Assembly (NCBI GenBank): GCA_949317995.1 | Contig: OX439044.1 | Span: forward strand, 20,236,641-20,300,640 | DNA from: Acholoe squamosa | Lineage: Eukaryota; Annelida; Polychaeta; Phyllodocida; Polynoidae | Length of the DNA: 64,000 nt | Reading direction: 5' to 3' | Part shown: piece after piece, positions 45,000 through 56,739 of the stretch | Position numbering within the stretch: the first letter of the stretch is position 1 | How the letters are laid out: every line of letters begins with the position of its first letter | The notes under the pieces: generated by a model | The model's input: the letters and a program-made list of their open reading frames with translations, nothing else | Database searches by the model: none | Told to the model about the DNA's origin: nothing | Position numbers and translations under genes: made by a program

Positions 45000-47120
45000 G
45001 CCACAACCAAATTACATTAAGCAGAATTGCCAACCACCGATTGCTATTACAACAAGGGCCTATTTGCCCAATGCAGCTCCTACCAGAAAGACCTACTGCT
45101 GATCACTGCCTACCATAAAGACCCTACTGCTGATCACTGCCTATCATAAAGACCCTACTGCTGATCACTGCCTATCATAAAGACCCTACTGCTGATCACT
45201 GCCTACCATAAAGACCCTACTGCTGATCACTGCCTATCATAAAGACCCTACTGCTGATCACTGCCTACCATAACGACCTACCACAAAGCCAATCGCTTAT
45301 TGCATACCACAAAAGGTCTATTGCTCATTCCTACCATAAATCCTATTGCTTCTTGCCTACTACAAGGGACTGTTGCTCATTGCCTTACACAACGGTCTTC
45401 ATCATTGCCTACCAACAACCTAATGCTGAGTGCATACCATATTGCTGATTGCCCACCACATTGACCTATTGCAGATCACTTACCACAATGACTTATAACA
45501 GATTGCCTACCACAATGACCTACTGCAGATTGCCAGTCACAATGACCTATTGCAGATTGCCTACCACAACAATCTATTGATCATTGCCTATCAGAACAAC
45601 CTATACTGCTGATTGCATATCACAATGACCCATGATCAATGACTGCTTACAATTATGGCCTATTGTTGATTGCCTACCACGATGACCTATTGCTGATTGC
45701 CTACCACAGTGATCAATTGCCTACCACAATGATCTATTGCTGACAATGACCTATTGCTGATTGCTTACCACAATGAACTTTTGCTGATTGCCAACCACAA
45801 TGACCTATTGCTGATTGCCAACCACAATGACCTATTGCTGATTGCCTACCACAATGACCTATTGCTGATTGCTTACCACAATGAACTTTTGCTGATTGCC
45901 AACCACAATGACCTATTGCTGATTGCCAACCACAATGACCTATTGCTGATTGCCTACCACAATGACCTATTGCTGATTGCCTACCACAATGACCTATTGC
46001 TGATTGCCTACCACAGTGACCCATAGCTGCTGATTGCATACCACAATGACCCCGTGCTGATTGCCTATCACAATGACCTATTGCTGATTGCCTACCACAA
46101 TGACCTATTGCTGATTGCCTACCACAGTGACCCATAGCTGCTGATTGCATACCACAATGACCTATTGCTGATTGCCTACCACAATGACCTATTGCTGATT
46201 GCCTACCACAGTGACCTCATACTGATTGCCGACCACAATGACCTATTGCTGATTGCCTACCACATAGCTGCTGATTGCATACCACAATGACCTCGTGCTG
46301 ATTGCATACCACAATGACCTATTGCTGATTGCCTACCACAGTGACCCATAGCTGCTGATTGCATACCACAATGACCCCGTGCTGATTGCCTATCACAATG
46401 ACCTATTGCTGATTGCCTACCACAATGACCTATTGCTGATTGCCTACCACAGTGACCCATAGCTGCTGATTGCATACCACAATGACCTCGTGCTGATTGC
46501 CTACCACAATGACCTATTGCTGATTGCCTACCACAATGACCTCGTGCTGATTGCCTACCACAATGACCTATTGCTGATTGCTTACCACAATGACCTCGTG
46601 CTGATTGCCTACCACAATGACCTATTGCTGATTGCCTACCACAATGATCTATTGCTAATTGCCTACCACAGTGACCCATATCTGCTGTTTGCATACCGCG
46701 TGACAATGACCTCATGCTCATTGCCCACTACAATGGCCTATTGCTGATTGCCTATGATGAAGACCTATTGTTGATTGCCTACCACAATGACCCCATGCTC
46801 ATTGCCTACCACAATAACCCATAGCTGATTGCCTCCCACAATGGCGTCTTGCTGATAGTATACCACAGTGGGAGAGGTCAAGACCAATTTCTTTTGCCTA
46901 TCAAACACTAACACATATTCTACGAAATCTGTTTGGTTGAATAATACGAAGACCTGTTGTTGATTGCATTTGCTTAATACAATGGACTGTTGCTAAAAGC
47001 CAGCCATGGAAGTCTACTGCAGGATGCTTTCTGCTGATTGCCAACCACAAAGACCTATTCAGATTGCCTACAATAAACGTACCATGTTGATTCCTTGATG
47101 CAAAGACCCCTCACTGATTG
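45000..47120. repeat. minisatellite with 31-, 27- and 30-bp units
   Basis: Six 31-bp units (CCTACCATAAAGACCCTACT then GCTGATCACTG) occupy 45079-45263. After a degenerate stretch, 27-bp units (CCTACCACAATGACCTATTG then CTGATTG) run from about 45640 to 46680 and decay to about 47120. A 30-bp variant with CCCATAGCTGCTGATTG recurs at 46021, 46132, 46346 and 46457, giving a 111-bp higher-order repeat of 27+27+27+30. Because 27 and 30 are multiples of three, long frames stay open on both strands (for example 45734-46150 and 46257-46721 on the minus strand with GHCGRQSAI repeats). They are not called genes. Confidence 0.95.
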
Positions 47121-47519
47121 CCAACCAAAATGACTCACTTCTCATTGTACATAAAAAAAAACTGACGACTATCAAGATCTCTAACTCGTTTATTCTGCTG
47201 GTTGATTGCCTCAGATAAATCTTTCAACCCTAAGCAGTTCCCTCTCTTGTGCATTCGCTTATTTTCAATAACTACCGAAGTTAGTATGTGGACCATAACC
47301 CTAGATATATAGAGACGCTAAAACATCTCGACCCACACACTTGGATCCACAACCACTAGGCCTCAGTGCACACACCCTGCTCCAAGCTCAGAAGGCAACC
47401 AGCCAGCAAACCAGATTACAGCAATACTCTGTGATAGAGGTACCAGTCCGTTCCCAGCCCCTGACATAGCTGCGCGCTTGGAGGAACGAGAACCCTCCAG
47501 GGCAGGTGGGGGGTAGGGC

Positions 47520-47764
47520 CCGGGGGGTACTTGGGTCGGAATAGGCTACCGACTGCCAAACGGGCCCCAGAAGCGGAGGCGGTGAGACGAAAATTCAGGG
47601 GGCGGTAACTGTGTGCACCTCAAAAATGGGGGGGCAATATCTCTGTGTGCACTTCAAATATAGGGGGCGGCAAATATCTTATGTTCCTTTACAAATTAGG
47701 GTCCTTGCTGCAAATATCTCTAAAAATCTCAGGTACAATCCCTTCAAAAGTGAGTACCCCCCGG
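47520..47764. mobile_element. DNA element with 11-bp TIRs and a 10-bp target duplication
   Basis: The ends are CCGGGGGGTAC and GTACCCCCCGG, perfect inverted repeats, flanked by GGGGTAGGGC at 47510-47519 and 47765-47774, a perfect 10-bp direct duplication. Inside, three repeats of about 35 bp each contain TGTGCAC.TCAAA or a decayed version of it and end in AATATCT. It has no transposase ORF, so it is non-autonomous. A 9-10-bp duplication is most typical of Mutator-like (MULE) elements. G-run ambiguity could make the true duplication 8-10 bp. Confidence 0.8.
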
Positions 47765-49036
47765 GGGGTAGGGCAGTTGGTGTGAGGCAGTGGTGGCAGG
47801 GCAGAGAAGATTTAGGAAGGTTACAGGAGGTATGGAGAGGGAAGGGGTACTGGTACTTCAAAGTGTCCTCAGGTAAACAACATGTCTGCATCCCCTTACA
47901 CCCTCCCCCCTTAAACATCAACATGACACTTCTTCCCCTGCTCCTAACTCTATCATCAATGTAATACTCACTCATAAGCCATCCTATTTAGGGACCAGGA
48001 CCCTGGAGGTCGCCACCAGCCGCTCCGCTGGTTCCAGCAGGACTCTCCCAGTAGGGAGCCAGCGCCCACCAGCCTACCAGGAACCAGCCTTCTGTTTCAC
48101 ATCACGTTCAGAAACAAGCTGGTCCCCTCCACTTCACGCGCCGCTTATTCACCAAACTGAGCCACGTCCACAAGATACTTATTCCACTTATTTTTTCTTA
48201 CAACATCGTGCCACGACTCAGGTTTCACTTAAAATGGTTCCTATTCTCAATTGAATGTTTTTACATCTTATATTTGTGTCCTAGGGAGAAGAATTTATGC
48301 AAATAAAATATTTCCATGTCATATGGCTACTGGTGCTTTGCAGATTCCTTTGGTCTAGATTAAAACTAGACCTCTCTGGATATCTGGAAACGTTAGTTAA
48401 TTGGGCATGGGTGGTTCCAAAGTAACTGTGCCATAGACATAACCTGCACCACTCAGTCAATTTATTTCCTTATTCAGGAACAATATATGTTTTCTGAAAG
48501 CCCAAGTTCCATGACCCAGCCAACAAAGCCCTTGGTTCTAGGAATATCTGGCATGAAGTTCTCACAGAGACAACAGAGGTATCGCGTTCTTCCAGTGGCT
48601 GGGTGGTCACCCAAGGGCAGCGTGTGGTCAGTGTGGGAGAATGGCGCTTCTGTGGTCAGTGCACAGACAGGTCAGTTGGTCAGTGCACATGCATGAGGCG
48701 TGTGGCCACTCATTTAGACTGACCACTGGATTGTTTTGTTACATTTTCCAGCTGACCATCCCATGGTTATGGCGAGGTGCTGAGGCAATTGAACACAGCA
48801 TTGACCAAGGATCAACTTTAAAAAAAAAAAAAACACTGAGAGTATAAGAGCTCATTTCAGGATCGATGTGCAACAAATGTATGTACTGTTTTCTTTTGTG
48901 AGTTTTTTTTTCTCTTGCGCTTTAGCAATGTTATTCATATGCATCGACTCAACAAATGTACATATCTATTGCTTAGGTTTTGATTTTGATTGCTCGAACC
49001 AGTGAATTCACAAACAGAACCAAGAGGGAGAATTTT
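47765..49036. other. non-coding spacer
   Basis: A G+C-richer patch at 47980-48180 (CCAGCCGCTCCGCTGG, itself an inverted repeat) is followed by A+T-rich sequence and a T-rich/A-rich stretch near 48820-48915. No supported exon was found. Confidence 0.3.
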
Positions 49037-49050
49037 GCATCCTGTCTGAG

Positions 49051-49236
49051 TGAGTGAGTGAGTGAGTAATAGATGTTTAACGCCATTTCGACAGCTAAGG
49101 TCATATTCATGGCTAGAACTACATTACACAATTTCACAAAGGAATGTGTCAGTGTCCGCGCATATGTGCACCACACACATCCCGAGGGGATAGGAAAGAG
49201 GAGAAATAGACCCTTTTAAGTGGGCTAGGGAAGCCC
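49051..49236 (-). mobile_element. SINE-like retroposed element with (TCAC)n tail
   Basis: The 186-bp insert is flanked by a perfect 14-bp direct duplication, GCATCCTGTCTGAG (49037-49050 and 49237-49250). Read on the minus strand it begins with a hairpin, GGGCTTCCCTAGCCC, and ends GGCGTTAAACATCTATTA then (CTCA)n, the kind of 3' microsatellite tail seen on SINEs of molluscs and other lophotrochozoans. Tail plus long duplication indicates target-primed insertion. No A or B box was seen, so the head is either not tRNA-derived or is cut short. Confidence 0.75.
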
Positions 49237-49250
49237 GCATCCTGTCTGAG

Positions 49251-50246
49251 CCAAAGCTAATCGATATATTGACTTTGATTAGCGGAGTGACATTTCAGTC
49301 ACTTAGAACAGTTGTAAACCTGAGAGCAAAATGAAAAGAATACACACACTTGTAAAAGTCGAAATGAAGGTATGCTAGTCCCATGCAGATCAAGCACTGA
49401 TTTATATGATATATAAGTCTAAGAACGGATTTGCTTTTTAAAGTTGACATGCAATAAAATGTTCATGGAACTGTAGATGAAAAAGATTGATGAATGGAAC
49501 GACAGCAGAGATACATTGACCAAAAGCAGGAAATCTCTCCAATTCTAACCATTTTATTTAAGAGAATTACTATAACTCAATAGAGATATTCAAAGGATAA
49601 AGCAGGATAGTAACACATTTCTACTTTAGGATTCCAAGCAGAAATTTTGATGCCTCCGCAGCGACAACTCGATGGGGAACACAAGCAGTAAGGGCCATGG
49701 CGCGCGTACATGGAGGCGGCTATGGCGGGCGACCGAAGCTGAGCTGTCAGTCGTCGAAGGTCAAGAGGCGACAGGATGGTTTATGAAGCAACCAGCGGGA
49801 CACCCTCACTAAACGCACCTGCAAGCACCTGGGCTCAGGCTGGGTGACAGCAGCGGTGGGGGAGATTGATGATGGGGCCGCTGGTGGTGACACCTGATGG
49901 GCCCCACTTAAAGGGGGCCTCCTGTGTCCCACTCCCACCTATAGGAAGACCAACAGGCAGCCTCACTTGGGCGGGGTATCAATAAAGATATATTCCAATC
50001 AAATACCAACTACTCTACCAATACATGACCGTTTCCGTAGTTGACAGCAGGAAGAATGAAGAGACAGAATACAGGCTGGGGGACTTGGAGGATTGGGTGT
50101 TTTGGGGGAGAGTTGCATGAGTGGAGGAGTGTTGGCTGGTGGCACTTTTAAGGAAAAAGCCCTATACCCTATTTTCATGATTGCGTTTCTTGATGGTCTT
50201 CAAGTTCAATATAAAGATTCTGCCATGGTTATTGAAATATCTGTCT
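49251..50246. other. spacer with a G+C-rich block
   Basis: 49650-49990 is G+C-rich (GGCGCGCGTACATGGAGGCGG, GGGCCGCTGGTGGTGACACC, CTTGGGCGGGG) and may be regulatory. Minus ORF 49747-49938 shows no domain. The rest is A+T-rich. Confidence 0.3.
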
Positions 50247-50550
50247 ACAGGTTTATCTGATGCATTTGGTGACATCAGGGTTGCCAAGATGCATCAGGTG
50301 CAGCATTGTTTATGCATGGAGGTTTTTTTTTATTATTATTTACAATAATGAAAGTTACAGGATAATTATTTTGCAAAGGGACCTTCTGTTAGGTTATTCA
50401 TTGATATTTGTTGTGGGAAATAACAAAGTGCGTAAAAGAAAAAGCTACAAACGGCATCTGAATGTATACTTAGTGTAGTACAAGCACAAATGGGATACAT
50501 CTTAGCAATCATGATGTCATCAGGTCATCAGGTGCATCAGATAAACCTGT
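50247..50550. mobile_element. DNA element with 18-bp terminal inverted repeats
   Basis: ACAGGTTTATCTGATGCA on the left returns as TGCATCAGATAAACCTGT on the right, perfect over 18 bp. Subterminal copies of CATCAGGTGCA and GGTCATCAGG lie just inside. The 304-bp body has no transposase. No target duplication was clear. A MITE of unassigned superfamily. Confidence 0.75.
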
Positions 50551-51538
50551 TTTTCTCCTCTATAGTGACACTTATTTCAAAATCCATGCCAGAATGTTTT
50601 TATTTGACATAAAGGCCATCAAAATACACTATAATGAAAAGAGATATGTAATGCTCATTTGCCCTACCCTGTCGTGGCAGTTGGAATATCAGTCACCCAG
50701 TTACGTGTATAACACAATTTCACTTTTGTCATTTCCAGCTTCCAATCTAACAAGTCAGTTTAGACATCCCTTGCTGTCCTCTGATTGAAAGTGAGCACAC
50801 AGTGGGGATACAACCCTACCCCTTAATTAAGGCAGCTATACCCTTAACCACTCCCTTAATAAGGGGGTACCATGGGGTATGATTAAAAGACCAAGTAAGG
50901 TCAGATCAAAGTCTGTCGCCGCAGGTGTTAACAGTCCTTTGGACAGGTAAGGCTGGGGTGGGTATGTAGGAGTGTCTACAGGTAAGAGTGAGACCGCTAA
51001 GTACAGGTGGGGATGTATATAGGTCTCAGGTGATGATGGCTGCCCCCAGGTGAGGCCATCTCATTAGTAGCAATCATTAGAGTCAGTGACTAGCCTCCAT
51101 ACGCTGCCTACCAGAAGGCATCAAGACCTATATGGGGTAGCCTATACATCATAGGTGGCCACCTTCAGGGCATAACCCACCTAGACACCACAGACCCCCC
51201 TGAGGGCTACTGATTGCACCCCAGGAGGCTCACTGAGACAACCAGGGGCATATAGGACCTCCTCACAGCTCCAAGAAACTGATTTGAAACATACATATCT
51301 ATTACGTATATTCAACAGGATTGAGCATTTGAATTTTCTTTCCACGAACCTGGTCAGACTTCCATACAGACTAGTATATAGTTAAATTACATTTTACATC
51401 ATTCCTTTGTAGTATTGTGCAAATTTGTATTAGTTTTGAGGAAGAAAATATTGTAGCTTTTGTATAAGACAACGACATGTCTGTGTGCAAAGCTATAGTG
51501 CACGTACTTAATTAAAAATCAGAAATAAATAAGCAAAA
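50551..51538. other. non-coding spacer
   Basis: Moderate G+C stretches at 50940-51250 contain several short AGGTRAG-like donors and CCCCAGG runs, but there is no exon with a recognisable peptide. Confidence 0.3.
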
Positions 51539-51674
51539 GTCCACGACCAGTGTATTTTGCATCGTATTCACCGAGGTGAGGCTGTCCGTATTCAACGATG
51601 CCTTATAGGCAGAGTTGAATGCCGACAGGCCTCACCAAGGTTAATGCGATGCAAAGTTATTCACTGGAGTGGAC
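51539..51674. mobile_element. fold-back short DNA element
   Basis: The segment is palindromic about base 51606: GTCCAC, CCAGTG, TTTTGCATCG and GGTGAGGC on the left return as GCCTCACC, CGATGCAAAG, CACTGG and GTGGAC. The arms are about 60 bp with scattered mismatches and small gaps. Weak similarity continues into AATAAATA / TATTTAT flanks. Confidence 0.75.
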
Positions 51675-52189
51675 ATTTGTATTTATGTCATGGCCTAGGG
51701 GGTTATTTTCCTTTTAAATAAAGAAAAACTGCTCAGATCTGTTGAAAATCCAAGATGGTGGACACCCATTGAATACGGCCACATTGTATTCCATCCCCCC
51801 ATTGAATATGGAATTTACAGTACTATTCTATAGTAACGCTCGTATCTGCCATGAGATAAAGAAAAATGACATGACGGTACACAATGTATTTCTTACACAA
51901 CGCTGAGATCAAAAACACCACAAATCGGAAAAGATTACGATCATTGTAAGGCACGGTACAGGTATAACAGCCGAACCACAGAGTAGAGGATTAGGTTTCG
52001 GTGTCTTTTGTGTCTAGCTTACCCTGACATTAGGATCAAGCATTTATCCACCCAGTCATCCATCCACCCGCCCATCCAGCCAACAGTGCATGGGACTAAG
52101 TGACCATTAAGCCTAACGAGGTTATCAGCCATCAACAGCTTTCCCGACCATGTATGCCTGAAATCATGTGTAAAATATCCACGTAAGGG

Positions 52190-53030
52190 CCAGGGGGAGG
52201 AGACCTGCCGCCAGCCGCCAGCCGCCCGCCGACCCATTGCCGGCGTCCTGGGTGAGGCATTTGTGCCAGCCAGCCATCGACTTGAAGACAATGTCGTGAG
52301 TGGCTAACAATGGGTCGCTCCATCAAGTCTGAAACAATGGGCCTCTTGTCCGCCACGGATGGCCATTTTGGCAGAGCCAATGACAAGGGTTGGGGATGGA
52401 GTGGCGGGTGGCAGTAACGCTGGCAGGAGTCAGTGCTTACTGGTGGAGGCTGAAACTCAGCCTCCCCTCCCTACCCCATCCTTGCCCTCTACTCCCTCAA
52501 CCTGCATCCTGTCAGTTGACGATCAGCAGCAGTCCCGCTGTGGACAATACAAACAGGGTATTGTGTAATTGCCCATTGTGCGGTCGCATATTGACTAATG
52601 GTCAAGGCAGATTGCCTGTGTTAGCTGCCCGGCAGGTGGGCCAGCTTCCATGTCACCACAGGGGCCCTGTGCTCGTCCCCATCCTTTCGCCCCCGGGGTA
52701 GATAGAAATGGGCCGGCCACGCCCTTGCCTTTCCCCGGTCGGCGGGCCGCGGCCAGGCCTGTACCCCCGATGAAGGCCTTTGTCTGGGCGCTGACAGCCC
52801 TCATGGTATTGAGAACCAGTGATTACTTTTATTGGCTGTTTTATGAGCTGCAATTGTCAGCGGGTGTCAAACGCTTCCTCGGCGGATTGTTTGCCTCCTA
52901 CTTTTATTGGCGATTTAAATTGAACACCGATAACGTGAGTGTTAATGTCAGAGAGCTGTCTTATGAAAGGCCTGCGTCAAAAATCAAGAGCTGAGTTTTA
53001 TGGCCTCTATTATTGGCTCGTGGCTATGAG
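52190..53030. promoter_or_regulatory. regulatory-looking block with repeated TTTTATTGGC sites
   Basis: The left half is G+C-rich (CCGCCAGCCGCCAGCCGCCC, GGCCGGCCACGCCC). The right half holds TACTTTTATTGGC twice (52824-52836 and 52899-52911), a related CTATTATTGGC near 53006, and TTTTATGAGC, all with Hox/Cdx-like or CCAAT-like cores. A plus-strand ORF at 52650-52994 is open through the repeats but has no domain, and its FYW motifs come from the repeated DNA. I infer enhancer-like DNA. Confidence 0.4.
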
Positions 53031-54600
53031 ACCTACTGAAAATACCAATATCTTGAAAGAAAAATCAACTTGTGACATTGCTTTTGTGACTGTATCATCA
53101 ATATAGCCTCTGCATATTAGGGTATATATGATTTTTACAATGTATTTTTTTCAACTCATGCCATTTCTGACTGATCAGGAGTGAGTGACCAGTGCCATTA
53201 TTTTCAGTTCAAACATATCAACGTGAATACAATGAATTGAAAGATACAATTGAACAATGCAATCTGCAATCTTGTGGTGCTTTGCACAACTCCACGTGGT
53301 ATATGCTGGTTTCAGCACTGGTTCTACAAAAAAGGTTATATAAAAATTATGTAGTTATTTCTTTATAATAGGGCAAGAACTCTCAACATTAGGATTTTGA
53401 TATTTTTCAAATGTTGGTGTGCATATGGTATGCTCCCAATATATGGCAAACTTTGACAAAGGAAGCTTGGGTCATTGCCTCTTTATTACGTGTCATTTTT
53501 AGAAACTGGTCACATCATATATATGGGAGGCTGTAACTTCTATGGCACCAGAAATCAGCTCCATCGTTTGGCCAGGGGTTCGATTTAGACTGGACAATAT
53601 CTGTAACACACACTGTGTGATTTACAAAGGTTTGAAAAAAATCAATTATTTTTAATTCCTAAATCATTAAATCGTAATCAACATAAGACATCAGATGAAA
53701 ATGCCTTTGCTCTGATTGCACAAACTTGCTAGGTATGAATCAGTTTTAAATATTGAATCATGGATTTGACAGTGCCAGAATCTGATTAACGTTCGGTCAG
53801 TGACTATAGTACCACCAATAAAAATCTCATTTGTCACATTCCAAAATCAGAAAAGACAACATACAATAGTTTCTGTTCAAACCACAGTGTGTTATTATTG
53901 GATGACCCTCAAGTTATAATTCAAGGATTCACCTAAACCATTTTCTAATATTCTCGCCATCTCCTACCAATGGGTCCGATTATTTTGGAAATTCAGGCTG
54001 TTTCACCAGTGAGTTGTACACATATCATTTACCACGACGAATACGGCATAATCTCACCCTCTAGCTGTCACTTTCAGTCCTTGTGAATCCAAGTCACCAT
54101 AGATCCTGTCAGACTCAGGACATTTCGTGTAGATGCCTTGCCCCCAACGACGTCCATCTGACTTAAGTGACAGCAGAGGATTTGGCCCTTTGACAGTTCC
54201 AGAGGGTGACTGAATGAGCATGGGAATGAGTCTGAACTATGTATAGATGAAACACGTTTAAAGAACTGCCTGCCTACGGATCAGTTGAACTCTTCGTGTA
54301 GTAAAGCAGGGGAAGGGGCCTGTTCAGCAGAGAAGTAGAATGTGGCATGATATCACATGGAGGAGGGGTTAAAACGAATGGGTGAGGGTATTGCTAACAG
54401 AACTGAGAGAAACAGACACAGCAGTGGATGCAGGGATGGGCAGTATTCCTGAGGTAAGGGTGCATGGAGAAGCAGAAGAAGGTTACATACAACCAATATG
54501 ACAGAGGCAAGCTATGTAGAAGCGGACCAATGTAGACGATCCCCTTTGGGCCAAAGAAAGAGGGAGGGGGGGGGGTAGATATTTCCGCTGTCAGTGTCAC
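53031..54600. other. A+T-rich spacer
   Basis: No gene, repeat or strong motif was seen apart from a G run near 54567-54576. Confidence 0.35.
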
Positions 54601-54930
54601 CCCGAAGGTATAATGGTGTCTTTTGGTGAGTTATGGACTCCTCCCGCCGGCCCGACTTGGCCTCCCACTGCTGACAGTCGTTCAGGCCCGATCGCCTTTT
54701 AATTGATACAGAATGACCCCAGCAGCGATATATGGCCATGGCCGGCCCCATGTCCCTCACCCCTTACCCTCCATCTCCCTATTCTCCCACTGCGCCAGCG
54801 AATTTGTCACTCTGCCTGGCCGCACCACAGTGAGCCGTTCGATTATGTGAATCAAATGGTGAATTAAATAGGGAGTAATCGGAGCTGATGGCCCAGGTGG
54901 ATGACCGAGTCTCTGTATAGGGTATATAGG
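54601..54930. promoter_or_regulatory. G+C-rich regulatory-looking block
   Basis: CTCCCGCCGGCCCGACTTGG, GATCGCCTTTTAATTGATAC, CCATATATGG-like GATATATGGCCATGGCCGGCC and GTGAATCAAATGGTGAATTAAAT lie close together with no open exon. This is a pattern of mixed G+C-rich and homeodomain-like sites, as in the other blocks. Confidence 0.3.
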
Positions 54931-56334
54931 ATGGTTCTGGGGCTCAGGGGAGATGGTCTCTAGTCGTGGGTGCTGGGGGGAACTCAGGTGTGCATCCTAA
55001 ATTGAGCAGCAGTCAATAAAAGCCTTTCTTGGGATCAACACCGGTGGAAATGTATCCATACCGAATGATGATCAGATTTAGTTCTTTAAATAATAAACAT
55101 GTTAGCAGTGTATGGGATTATGCGGGTGGCTAGGTAGGTGTTGTATGAAGTGGTGGAGGTTTGGGAAGGAGGGTTTCCATTGGGTTGAGGAATAGTGGGT
55201 TGGCTTCAGGGGTGAATTTATACAGGCCAACTCACACCAGCAGTGCTGGGTATCATATAATAGACCTCTGTATTTGAAGCTAAATGGCATAGGTATATAT
55301 ACTGCATGTTAACAATCCTATCCACTGTACCATACTATAAACCCCAACCAAGAAAGATAAAAAGGAGGAAGGCAATTTTAGAATGTTTCCACTTTGCATA
55401 GCCATTGGTTAGTGTAAGTTATACACAGTGGAAAATAACCTGATGTAGTGGAGATGAGGGTCGGTACAGGTACCGAGAGGTAGTAGGAGGCTCCTGGTGG
55501 AGGTCATGTTCCTCCTGTGTGGCTTCAGGCGCTGGACGTGGTCGGGTTACAGTCGGTCCCGGCGGCAGAAACATGGGTGGCCCGAGCTATGGACGAGACC
55601 CATGCATACAGGATTCTGCTACAGAATAGCTGGTTTATACTGTGATACTCTTTCTTGAAAATGTCATTGCAGTTTGCTTCTGGAGTACTCAATAGCTATC
55701 CCATGTATTGGTCTTGGGATCACGCCATAGGAATATGGGATACATGTACCCCTAATTCAATACAATTTCTAATAGTAGTCGTATAGATTAAACGATCCTG
55801 TTCTCATTTTCTAGCTCTACAATTTGAGGGTCTCTGATCAGAGTGTACATATACCACATGCTTCCTTCTTAACAGATGATGTGACCAGATACAATGCAAT
55901 AAGCACATTATGATTTACAACAGTCCTACCAAACAGAATCTAACGATGTATTTGTGATCCATGTGAATATCCAACACTAAAAGAGTTCACCAGCCTCTCT
56001 AACATAATAAACACAGGTGTACAAATGGGTATTTACTCAAACCTAGGTCCATAAATCAGTCCCTCCCTAATACAAATCAAACTGCCACATGGATGCACTG
56101 GGCCAGATTATTTGTTTTGGGTGCCTCCACTGACAAAGGACAAAGGTAGGATGGCACCAGTGATATATGTTTTGGGTGTTTAGGGAGGACCTGCTGATAT
56201 CAGTGAGAACCCCCCCCCTCCCCCCCCCCACACACACAGCCTTTGCTCTCCTGATGCACCTTTCAATCAGAAGGTTCCAGCCTCACCCAGCAGACCACAG
56301 GCTGCAGGTGTGCCCTCCGCATCAAACAAATCAT
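54931..56334. other. non-coding spacer
   Basis: No supported gene was found. C-rich runs lie at about 56208-56230. A G+C patch lies at 55470-55600. Confidence 0.3.
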
Positions 56335-56346
56335 GCCCTCTGCTGG
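56335..56346 (-). promoter_or_regulatory. CTCF-type core, reverse
   Basis: On the minus strand CCAGCAGAGGGC matches the 12-base core perfectly and is followed by ATGA. It is the only perfect core in reverse orientation in the window. Confidence 0.5.
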
Positions 56347-56739
56347 TTTAATTGAAAACGCTGACATATGGACCTCCTGTTGGGAGGACCTCTTGCTGAG
56401 GCATTTGAGAATCGCTGGCCAAGGCTGCAGAGGCCATGGATGACTGTAATTGGGGAGTAGTATAATGAGCGTAGGGATAAAAATCTGAATGCTTAGGAAA
56501 TGGAACCAATGATATATCTTGGTCCATATTAAATACTAAAGTATCTAATCATGTTATGGGGAGGATAGGAGGGACCTCTGGAAAGGACAAAACTATCGTG
56601 ACCCCGATTCTCCATTAATTTGTCTACATGTAGACAGTACCCCCCCCCCCCCACTGTTATGTGCATACAAGAAACTCCCATTGGAGAGAATTATTGCTTG
56701 CGATAGCCTCCTTTGTGAAATTCTATGATATTAAAAGGC

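Noticed and set aside
45734-46721. Long minus-strand repeat ORFs (138 and 154 codons) as a repetitive protein gene
   Set aside because: The 27- and 30-bp units are multiples of three and lack stops in some frames, so the frames are open on both strands by construction; there are no flanking splice sites or promoter.
52650-52994. Plus-strand ORF with a hydrophobic start at an internal Met (MKAFVWALTALMVL) as a secreted peptide
   Set aside because: Its repeated FYW residues are the translation of repeated TTTTATTGGC regulatory-like motifs, and no splice sites or relatives were recognised.
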